64,000 nucleotides of DNA, taken from contig CP128433.1 of the NCBI GenBank assembly GCA_032615215.1, positions 3,059,501-3,123,500 of the forward strand, given 5' to 3'. Below the pieces are notes generated by a model. The model saw nothing but the letters and a program-made list of their open reading frames with translations. It ran no database searches and was not told the origin of the DNA. This document shows, piece after piece, positions 37,076-45,572 of the stretch; the stretch's first letter is position 1; each line of letters starts with the position of its first letter. The translations under genes and the position numbers were made by a program. Origin of the DNA: Microbulbifer sp. MKSA007 (GTDB taxonomy: Bacteria > Pseudomonadota > Gammaproteobacteria > Pseudomonadales > Cellvibrionaceae).

Positions 37076-38011
37076 TTACAAAGCGCGGCCAATATCGAGA
37101 ATTAAACGGCGCAGCCAGCGGTGCGGGGCGCTCTGTTGCAACAGTGGGCTCCAAGCCATTTTTAACTCCAAGTTGGGAATTTCAAGGGGCGGATCACGCC
37201 TCACCACGCGGGGATTATCACTGGCCAATTGGGCCAAGCGAGTGGGCACCGTTACGATCAGATCGCTCTGTTCAGCCAGCAGCATAGCTACCTGGTAGTG
37301 ACGGGTGAAAACGGAGATATCCCGCTTCTCTCCCAAACGACCTATGGCCTCATCTACCCAGCCCAAGCGCTGTACATCTTCCGGGTTAACCCCGACACCC
37401 ACCCCCATACCGGTCTTGCTCACCCAGATATGCTGGGCTTCCAGATAACTCTGAAGATTGTAATCCCGGAGTATCGGGTTATCAGCGCGCATCACACAGG
37501 AGAAGCTGTCGCGCCATACGGTGGCCTGGTGAAAGCTCTGCGGCATGCTGTCAAAGCGGTTGATCACCATATCCACTTTGCCTTGCTCTACATCCACAAA
37601 GCTCACATCACTGGGCGTCATGATATCCAGGCTGATACCCGGGGCGTCATCCCGCAGCTGCTTTAACAGCGGCGGTATCAGGGTGGACTCGGCATAGTCA
37701 CTAGCCATGATGCGGAAGGTGCGGCGGGTATTGGCGGGGTCAAAATCCCGATTTGGCTGGATAACCCGATCAATGGAGGAGAGTGCTTCGCGCACCATCG
37801 GCTGCAATTCCAGAGCCCTTTCCGTGGGCATCATGCCCTCACGGGTGCGCACCAGCAACGGATCGTCAAACAGTTCCCGCAGGCGCTTCAGGCCATTACT
37901 CATGGCCGGTTGGGACAGCCCCAGGTAATTAGCTGCACGGGTCACATTGCGTTCGCGCAGTAGCACATCGAGATACACCAGCAGGTTCAGGTCAGCTCTT
38001 TCCAGTTGCAT
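37076..38011 (-). CDS. LysR family regulator beside glyoxylate-shunt genes
   Basis: The 311-residue LysR-type regulator has an N-terminal winged helix-turn-helix (residues 3-62; NVTRAANYLGLSQPAMSNGLKRL) and a two-lobe effector domain from about residue 90. It is divergent from aceA and on the same strand as glcB, the position expected for a local regulator of the shunt. I use the ATG at 38011 (MQLERADLN), the usual start of this subgroup, rather than a TTG five codons upstream. An aceA-side element lies seven bases before this start, so the protein may also control itself. The effector is unknown. Confidence 0.9.
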   Translation of the reverse strand: MQLERADLNLLVYLDVLLRERNVTRAANYLGLSQPAMSNGLKRLRELFDDPLLVRTREGMMPTERALELQPMVREALSSIDRVIQPNRDFDPANTRRTFRIMASDYAESTLIPPLLKQLRDDAPGISLDIMTPSDVSFVDVEQGKVDMVINRFDSMPQSFHQATVWRDSFSCVMRADNPILRDYNLQSYLEAQHIWVSKTGMGVGVGVNPEDVQRLGWVDEAIGRLGEKRDISVFTRHYQVAMLLAEQSDLIVTVPTRLAQLASDNPRVVRRDPPLEIPNLELKMAWSPLLQQSAPHRWLRRLILDIGRAL

Positions 38012-38017
38012 ACATCT

Positions 38018-38041
38018 ATTCGCCAAATCGATAGTGAAAAT
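38018..38041 (+). promoter_or_regulatory. Shared glyoxylate-shunt promoter element (aceA copy)
   Basis: The plus strand reads ATTCG-N8-ATAGTGAAAAT, ending 85 bases before the aceA start and seven bases upstream of the divergent lysR start. It matches the glcB element at 16 fixed positions apart from the two R positions, which differ as AA versus GG. Such a site could couple aceA, glcB and lysR. Confidence 0.5.
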
Positions 38042-38125
38042 AAAATCAATAAATTAGGCAAATTATGCCACTCCTCCTAAGATACTCAACACCTAATCGC
38101 AGTCACCGTTTAAGGATTTACAGTC

Positions 38126-39724
38126 ATGTCCACTTACACTCAAGACATCGACGCGGTAGCAAAGCTCCGTGAAAGCCATGGCAGCTCCTGGGACGCCATC
38201 GATCCCGAATCTGTTGCCCGTATGCGTGCCCAGAACAAATTCAAGCACGGCCTGGATATCGCCAAGTACACCGCTGATATCATGCGCGCCGACATGGAAA
38301 ACTACGACAAGGACACGTCCAAGTACACCCAGTCCCTGGGTTGCTGGCACGGTTTCATCGGTCAGCAGAAGATGATTTCTATTAAGAAGCACTTCGAAGG
38401 CAACACTGACCGCCGCTACCTGTACCTGTCCGGCTGGATGGTTGCCGCTCTGCGCAGCGAATTCGGTCCTCTGCCCGACCAGTCCATGCACGAAAAAACT
38501 TCCGTAGCTGCTCTGATCGAAGAGCTCTACACCTTCCTGCGCCAGGCTGATGCACGCGAACTGAACGACCTGTTCCGCGAAGTGGATGCCGCTCGCGAAG
38601 CTGGCGATAAAGAAGCTGAGAAAGCTGCCCAGGACAAGATCGACAACCACAAGACTCACATTGTACCGATCATCGCCGACATCGATGCAGGTTTTGGTAA
38701 CGCCGAAGCAACTTACCTGCTGGCCAAGAAAATGATCGAAGCGGGTGCTTGCTGTATCCAAATCGAAAACCAGGTTTCTGACGAGAAGCAGTGTGGTCAC
38801 CAGGACGGTAAAGTAACCGTTCCTCACGAAGACTTCCTGGCCAAGATCCGCGCAGTTCGCTACGCGTTCCTGGAACTGGGCGTAGACAACGGTGTTATCG
38901 TTGCCCGTACCGACTCCCTGGGCGCTGGCCTGACCAAGCAAATCGCTGTAACCAATAAGCCGGGTGACCTGGGTGACCAGTACAACTCCTTCCTGGATTG
39001 CGAAGAAATCGATGCTTCCGAGCTGGCCAACGGCGACGTAATCATCAACCGCGAAGGCAAGCTGCTGCGTCCTAAGCGTCTGGCTTCCAACCTGTTCCAG
39101 TTCCGCAAGGGCACTGGCGAAGCGCGCTGCATCCTGGACAGCATCACCTCTTTGCAGAACGGTGCAGACCTGATCTGGATCGAAACCGAGAAGCCTCACG
39201 TTCGCCAGATCGGCGGCATGATGGACGAAATTCGCAAAGTCGTTCCCGATGCGAAGCTGGTTTACAACAACAGCCCGTCCTTCAACTGGACCCTGAACTT
39301 CCGCCAGCAGGTATTCGATGCCTGGTCTGAAGAAGGTAAAGACGTATCCGCATACGACCGCGCCAACCTGATGAGCGCCGAATACGACGACTCTGAGCTG
39401 TCTGCAGCGGCCGACGAGAAGATCCGTACCTTCCAGGCCGACGCGGCTCGCGAAGCTGGTATCTTCCACCACCTGATCACTCTGCCGACTTACCACACTG
39501 CGGCCCTGTCTACCGACAACCTGGCCAAAGAGTACTTCGGTGAGCAAGGTATGCTGGGCTATGTGAAAGGCGTACAGCGCAAAGAGATCCGTCAGAGCAT
39601 CGCCTGTGTTAAGCACCAGAACATGGCTGGTTCCGACATCGGCGACGACCACAAAGAATACTTTGCTGGTGATGCTGCCCTGAAGGCTGGTGGTAAAGAC
39701 AACACCATGAACCAGTTCGGTTAA
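38126..39724 (+). CDS. aceA: Isocitrate lyase
   Basis: The 532-residue enzyme cleaves isocitrate to succinate and glyoxylate. It belongs to the longer class found in Pseudomonas (about 531 residues) rather than the 434-residue E. coli form. The catalytic cysteine is Cys223 in KQCGHQDGK, and the metal-binding IIADIDAGFGNAEATYLLAK segment and the ARTDSLGAG strand are clear. YNNSPSFNWTLNF is the C-terminal substrate region. Codon use is strongly biased toward GC-ending codons compared with neighbours, a sign of high expression. AAGGA precedes the ATG and two terminators follow the stop. Confidence 0.96.
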   Translation: MSTYTQDIDAVAKLRESHGSSWDAIDPESVARMRAQNKFKHGLDIAKYTADIMRADMENYDKDTSKYTQSLGCWHGFIGQQKMISIKKHFEGNTDRRYLYLSGWMVAALRSEFGPLPDQSMHEKTSVAALIEELYTFLRQADARELNDLFREVDAAREAGDKEAEKAAQDKIDNHKTHIVPIIADIDAGFGNAEATYLLAKKMIEAGACCIQIENQVSDEKQCGHQDGKVTVPHEDFLAKIRAVRYAFLELGVDNGVIVARTDSLGAGLTKQIAVTNKPGDLGDQYNSFLDCEEIDASELANGDVIINREGKLLRPKRLASNLFQFRKGTGEARCILDSITSLQNGADLIWIETEKPHVRQIGGMMDEIRKVVPDAKLVYNNSPSFNWTLNFRQQVFDAWSEEGKDVSAYDRANLMSAEYDDSELSAAADEKIRTFQADAAREAGIFHHLITLPTYHTAALSTDNLAKEYFGEQGMLGYVKGVQRKEIRQSIACVKHQNMAGSDIGDDHKEYFAGDAALKAGGKDNTMNQFG

Positions 39725-39750
39725 TCGACCGGTACGGTTTCAGTAAATTT

Positions 39751-39776
39751 GAGGCGGCACTTGCCGCCTCTTTTTT
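39751..39776 (+). terminator. Rho-independent terminator 1 after aceA
   Basis: GAGGCGGCA and TGCCGCCTC form a 9-base stem (the inner pairs probably open to make the loop), followed by T6. It is 26 bases after the aceA stop. Confidence 0.9.
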
Positions 39777-39846
39777 GAACCCATTGGGTTCATCTCAAAG
39801 CACCGCAAGTTTGCCTACGCTTTGATCTCTGCAATTTTTATTACTT

Positions 39847-39870
39847 GGGCCGCTACTGCGGCCCTTTTTT
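39847..39870 (+). terminator. Rho-independent terminator 2 after aceA
   Basis: GGGCCGC-TACT-GCGGCCC followed by T6 gives a second strong terminator about 70 bases after the first. It insulates ackA-pta from aceA transcription. Confidence 0.9.
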
Positions 39871-39958
39871 ATTCCGAAACTGAACTACCCCGGTTCTTTC
39901 CCTCGCAAAGACAACTCCTCGGCTAGCCTTAAAGCACCCTCGTTGAAATTCGCGCATC

Positions 39959-41161
39959 ATGAGCGATCAAAATTTAATTCTGATATTCAATTGCGGCAGC
40001 TCGTCAGTGAAGTTTTCCGTGCTGGACCCGGATTCGGGTGCAGAACATCTTGCCGGTATCGCGGAAGCCCTTGGCACCCCCAAAGCCAAACTGAAGTGGC
40101 ACTATCAAGGAACAGAAGACTCCCATCGGCTCGCGCTGGATAGCAACCACGCAGCGGTCATTAATGAGCTGGTGACTCAGTTTGACCGAGCCTGGTCAGA
40201 GTTACAGGACGGGTTAAAAGCGATAGGCCACCGAGTCGTCCATGGCGGCGAGCATTTCTCCAGCTCCGTTCTGATCAGCCAGAAGGTGATGGCCTGTATC
40301 GAAGAGTGCTGTGACTTGGCCCCCTTGCATAACCCCGCTGCTCTCAAGGGGATCTACGCCTCCCTAGATGCCTTCCCCCAACTACCCCAAGTCGCCGTCT
40401 TTGATACCGCCTTTCATCAGCAAATGCCGAAGTATGCGTATCTATACGGGCTCCCCTACCCACTGTACGAAGAGTACAAGATCCGCCGCTATGGCATGCA
40501 TGGCAGTAGCTATCAGTACATTGGCGAGCGGTGCGCTGAACTACTGGGAAAACAGACGGCTGAACTCAATATTATTGCTGCTCACCTCGGTGGCGGCGCC
40601 TCTGTTTGCGCCATCAAACAGGGGCGCAGTGTAGATACAAGCATGGGGCTTACACCTCTTGAAGGACTGGTAATGGGGAGTCGCTGCGGCGATCTGGACC
40701 CGGGAATACTCCTCTACTTACAGCAAGCGCTTGGATATACCCAAGACTCACTAGAGCAGTTGCTAAATAGAGAAAGCGGTATGCTGGGCATATCCACCCT
40801 GAGCAGTGATTGCCGTGCACTGGAGCAAGCTGCCGAGAAAGATCATAAGGGAGCCAAACTCGCCCTGGAAATATTCTGTTACCGCCTGGCCAAATATATT
40901 GCTGCTTACACCATCCCCTTGGGTAGCGTCGATGCTTTGGTATTCACCGGCGGTATCGGGGAGAACTCCTCCGGGGTGCGAAGCCGGACCATCGAATGGC
41001 TCAAGCCCTTAGGCTACCAACTCAACCCCGAAGCCAATCAGAAAACCAAGTCGCAAGTAGAGGGGTTAATCTCTGCGCAGGAAACTCCCAACATCCTGGT
41101 AATCCCCACTAAGGAAGACTGGATTATTGCCCGGGATACATCGCGCTTGGTGCAGTCTTAA
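39959..41161 (+). CDS. ackA: Acetate kinase
   Basis: The 400-residue enzyme interconverts acetate plus ATP with acetyl phosphate plus ADP. The N-terminal LILIFNCGSSSVKFSVLD is the first acetate/propionate kinase signature. HRVVHGGEHF and the central RRYGMHGSSYQYI and AAHLGGGASVCAI blocks follow, then MGLTPLEGLVMGSRCGDLDPG and FTGGIGENSSGVR toward the end. The pta gene starts two bases after the stop, so this is a classic ackA-pta operon for acetate overflow and acetate uptake. Confidence 0.95.
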   Translation: MSDQNLILIFNCGSSSVKFSVLDPDSGAEHLAGIAEALGTPKAKLKWHYQGTEDSHRLALDSNHAAVINELVTQFDRAWSELQDGLKAIGHRVVHGGEHFSSSVLISQKVMACIEECCDLAPLHNPAALKGIYASLDAFPQLPQVAVFDTAFHQQMPKYAYLYGLPYPLYEEYKIRRYGMHGSSYQYIGERCAELLGKQTAELNIIAAHLGGGASVCAIKQGRSVDTSMGLTPLEGLVMGSRCGDLDPGILLYLQQALGYTQDSLEQLLNRESGMLGISTLSSDCRALEQAAEKDHKGAKLALEIFCYRLAKYIAAYTIPLGSVDALVFTGGIGENSSGVRSRTIEWLKPLGYQLNPEANQKTKSQVEGLISAQETPNILVIPTKEDWIIARDTSRLVQS

Positions 41162-41163
41162 AC

Positions 41164-43337
41164 ATGCTGCGACACAGCAATGCCAGAACCCTGATGCTGG
41201 TTCCTCTGGAAGCGGGAGCCGGTATCACCTCTGTAAGCCTGGGTTTAATTCGGGCGTTAGACCGAAAAAGTATTGAGCTTCAATTTTTTAAACCTGTTGC
41301 CGAGCCCCCACCCCCAGACGGCACTATAGAGCGCACCACTGAGATCTTGCGGCAAACATCCAACCTGGCCATCCCCAGCTCACTGAGTGCCGAATATGCG
41401 GACTCGATGGTATCCACCGGAAAAATGGCGGATTTACTGGAAGAGATTCTCGCCCGCTTCAGACGAATCTCGGCGAAGGCTGAAGTCAATGTGATCGAAG
41501 GCGTGCTACCCAGCCGCGACAATCCCGTGACTAACCAGCTGAATTATCAAATTGCCAAAACCCTCGATGCGGAAGTGGTACTCGTCGCCTGTCCATCCCC
41601 CGGTGCAAGTGACTCAATTAAGCAACTTCGCGAGAGACTGGAGTTTGCCGTACGTCTTTATGGCGGCGAGGATGCGAAGCGCGTGGTGGGCTGCATCATC
41701 AATAAAGTGGGTCTGCCAGCGGAAATTATGGATACTCCCGGAGCTCATTTAATTGGACTGCATTCACAACTGGAATCTAGCAAAGAAAGCCCCCTAGCCT
41801 GACCCCTGAGATACTTTCAAAGCAGATTCCACTGCGTATTGTCGGTTTTATTCCCTGGAATGCAGAACTGCTCTCCCCTCGTGCTCTCGACCTGGCGCGG
41901 CACTTTAATGCAAAGGTACTCAATAAAGGAGAGCTGGAAACACGCAGGTTGCATACCGTCACTTTCTGCTCCCGCTCACTGCCCAATATGTTGAGAAGAT
42001 TTAAGCCCGGGGCCATGCTGGTGACTTCTGCCGATAGGCCCGACGTGGTTGTGGGCGCATGTTTGGCCGTTATGAATGGAGTCAAAATTGGATGCCTGCT
42101 ATTAACCGGCGGCTACCATTTGGACAAAGCCATTTTGAAACTGTGTACCCCGGCCATGGAAACAGGCCTTCCCATTTTACTGGTACCTTCCAATACCTGG
42201 CACACGGTGATGTCACTGCAGACTTTTAATTTGCGCACCCCATCAGATGACAGAAATCGCGTGGACCGGGTGCAGGAATTTTTCGCCAGTCGCCTGGATG
42301 AAGCATGGGTGGAATCACTGAGCCAACAAAGTGAAATCCCCAAACGCCTTTCACCTCCGGCATTTCGCTACCACCTCACGGAAATGGCCCGGCGCCGCAC
42401 TATGCGGATTGTCCTACCCGAGGGCACCGAACCCCGCACAATTCGCGCCGCCCAGCTCTGCCTGGAGAGAGAGATCGCACACCCAGTTTTACTGGGCGAA
42501 GAAAAAGATATTTTCAAAATTGCCGAGCAGCAGGGGTTAAAGCTCAATAAAAAGTTGGAAATTGTCGATCCCAAGGCGGTGAGGGCACACTATGTGGAAC
42601 CCATGGTTGCCCTGCGTAAAAACAAGGGACTTACTCAAGTGGTGGCACTCGAGCAGCTACAGGATAATGTGGTTCTCGGAACCATGATGTTGGCATTGGG
42701 TGAAGTGGATGGACTGGTGTCCGGAGCTATTCACACAACAGCCAATACCATTCGGCCCGCCCTGCAACTGATCAAAACCGCCCCGGATGAAGAGCTGGTT
42801 TCCTCGATATTTTTTATGCTGCTCCCTGAACAGGTACTGGTCTACGGAGATTGCGCGATCAATCCCGATCCCGATGCACAGCAACTCGCCGCTATAGCCA
42901 TTCAATCAGCAGATTCCGCAGCGGCATTTGGTATAGAACCCCGAGTCGCAATGATCAGTTACTCCACCGGCACATCCGGCAGCGGCAGCGATGTCGATAA
43001 AGTCCGCGAGGCCACCCAGCTGGCCAAACAGAAGAGACCGCAGCTGATTATTGATGGCCCCCTTCAATACGACGCCGCCTTAATCCGCAATGTCGCTGCC
43101 CAAAAAGCCCCGCACAGCCCCGTAGCCGGCAGGGCCACAGTTTTTATCTTTCCCGACCTGAATACCGGCAACACTACCTACAAAGCCGTTCAACGCAGCG
43201 CTGATTTAGTGAGTATTGGGCCAATGTTGCAGGGGTTGCGCAAGCCGGTTAACGACCTATCACGGGGCGCACTCGTGGATGATATTGTGTATACCATTGC
43301 CCTCACCGCCATCCAGGCCCAGGGCAAACTTCACTAA
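41164..43337 (+). CDS. pta: Phosphate acetyltransferase (one frameshift)
   Basis: The enzyme converts acetyl-CoA and phosphate to acetyl phosphate. As given, a 212-codon frame ends at 41802 and the reading continues in another frame that is open to 43337. Adding one C to the C5 run at 41790-41794 joins them through ...ESPPSLTPEILSKQIPLR into about 724 residues, close to E. coli Pta (714). The N-terminal part is a BioD-like P-loop-fold domain (LVPLEAGAGITSVSLGL), followed by a DRTGG-type regulatory domain. The PTA_PTB catalytic domain begins near MARRRTMRIVLPEGTE and includes YSTGTSGSGSD and FPDLNTGNTTYKA. Every downstream motif is conserved, so an indel error is more likely than loss of the gene. 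Confidence 0.88.
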
Positions 43338-43343
43338 TTTTAT

Positions 43344-45550
43344 TTACTCCCGGCGCAAAGGCCTACGCTGGTCGATATACTCTTGTAACGCGGCAGCAAC
43401 GATATAGGCTTCCAGCCTGTGCTCATAGGTCTCTGTATGATCGTACCCCATTCGCTGTAAGCAGCGTTGGATATAGTCGGCACTTGAGGATTTATCGTGC
43501 CAGACCCGGCGGCCTTTAAAAATATTGGCCAGCACTTTCCACCAGCTTTTATCAGCGGAGCGCAAGTGCTGTAGGGCCACCGCTAGCAGGGCTTCCTCAT
43601 CAGAGAAATCAGTACCCAGTGGATAGTGAGGCAGTTCCGCCAGGCATTTTTCGTCATTGAATACACTGGCGAGGTGTTCAGGTGTGTTTTTATTAAAACT
43701 CTCGGGAATAGAAAAGCTTTTTTCTATCTTCCCCGCGTGCTTAGCCTGCTCTAGCAATACGGCTTGAAAGCGGGTATCACAGATACTGAGCATGGCCACC
43801 ATTACATCCCGGTCTGTTTTACCACGCAAATCGACTGCGCCATATTCCGTCACAACCACATCGCGCAAATGCCGGGGAATTGTCGTGTGAGGATATTCCC
43901 ATACAATATTACTCTCGCAGATTCCATCGCGCATTCGCACACTGGGGAGCGCAATAATGGATCGAGCCCCTGGCAAGTCCCAAGCCTGGGCGACAAAGTT
44001 ATATTGCCCCCCACCCCACTCACCACGTGGTTATCCACCAAGGCATCCGAGACAACCGCCCCCCCAAGTGTCACCATCATGGCCGAATTTACAAAGCGCG
44101 CATGCTGTCGCTGCGCCAGCTTTAGGTCTCTTTGGGATTGGAGGTCATTGGTAAAACTGATGTCAATCATATCGAGACCTGCACCCTCCCTAGGGTCCAG
44201 ATCCCGCAACTCTCGATACATAAGTTCCGGCCCCAGATAGAAGCCGCCATGTAACCAGACCCCCCCAGCGATCTTTTTATTCAGGCAACTACCAATTAGA
44301 CGGCGGCGCCCATGTTCGCTGTGAAGATCACACTCCTCTTCTTCACCATCAGGAGTCAGCAACTTATGGCCCCGCCAACTGTAGCTGGGGTCCACAATGC
44401 CAAGCTGCTGTAAAAAATCTGTATCTGCCACGGTTAAAGGGCAACTGATACGGCCAGCATTCTTTAATGCCAGCAGCGTTTCTTCCTGCACAGTATCAGT
44501 AATCTGATCGCTATCGAGCAGATGTTGAATTGTCGCATCAGCGTAGACTTTACGGGTCAGAACTCCGGCTCTGCGCAGATGGAGAAAACCGTGGGGCACC
44601 ATTTCACTGGCCCCGTAAAGGCCCCGCTTAAAGGTGCCAGTACATAGAGGCAGTTCCTCTCGGTAGCGCTTAGCATCCTCTTCCACCAAGTCATCCAGAA
44701 TCCGGCAAAAGAGGGCGTTTTCCTTATGCCTCAAGCGCAGTACATGGCAAACCGCATCTCCCAGGGCGCCGATACCTACTTGAAGGGTTCCTCCATCTTC
44801 AACCAGACTGGCGATATGGTAGGCGATGCTGTATTCGGTAAAGGTTACTGGCAGGGCCGGAGCCGCAAACAGCGGCGTATCGAAAGTCTCGCCTTTCAAC
44901 AAAAAGTCAAAAGCACTGGCCGGTAGCTCACTGCTTCCATGGATATAGGGCAGCTGTGTATTTACTTCACCCAATAAAAACAGGGGATAGTCTTTGCGCT
45001 GAGCTGCCAGCTTTAGAACAGGCAGTGTCAGGTCTGGGTTGCAACTTAAACTGTACCTATCTCCACACTCTGAAGGCGCCACCATTTGCGCAATAACGTT
45101 AACCCCCCGACTGATCAGCTCACCGGGTACCTGGGTATAATTTGCACTCACGTAGTGTTGCTGCGCATAGTTGTTGCCGAGCAGCGAACCGGGCTCCATA
45201 AAGAATTCAATTACCTGGATATTACCTGGCAGGTGCCCTTTCCTCCTCGCGGGAACATAAGCAAGGTCTTGGTATTGACTGTAATGGGTATCCAGAAGTG
45301 GCTGGATAAAGCGCCGGGAAATATCACTATCCCCACGGGGGCGCTCCAGCGTCAGGGCCGTAAATATCGTCAGTGAAATCGTATGATCTTCTGCCGCTCG
45401 AGCGTATAGCGTATTAGCGAAATGGTTTGCCTTACCAAGCCCCAGCGGTAAGGCCAATACTATTTTCTTGCCGACAACTTCTAAGAGCTTATCGACACAC
45501 TCCTCGGCACTGGTAAAGCTCTCTGGAGAATTCTTGTGCGCAGATTCCAT
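43344..45550 (-). CDS. Acetyl-CoA hydrolase/transferase family protein (one frameshift)
   Basis: This is a CoA-transferase-fold protein of the acetyl-CoA hydrolase/4-hydroxybutyrate CoA-transferase family, which moves CoA between acetate and other acids or releases it. A 566-codon frame and a 210-codon frame overlap. Adding one G to the G6 run on the coding strand (44007-44012) joins them as ...SGVGGQYNFVAQAWDLPGAR, giving about 735 residues, one of the longer members. VVTEYGAVDLRGKTD carries the conserved glutamate-glycine block. It starts 22 bases after fadE ends on the same strand and is convergent with pta. It may keep acetyl-CoA and acetate in balance during fatty-acid use. Confidence 0.8.
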
Positions 45551-45572
45551 CGGAGGTAGCTTTCCTCAAACC

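Noticed and set aside
38093..39652. 519-codon minus-strand frame opposite isocitrate lyase
   Set aside because: It is a shadow of aceA caused by the strong GC-ending codon bias; the product is valine- and glutamine-rich and matches no family, while the plus strand is a clear isocitrate lyase.
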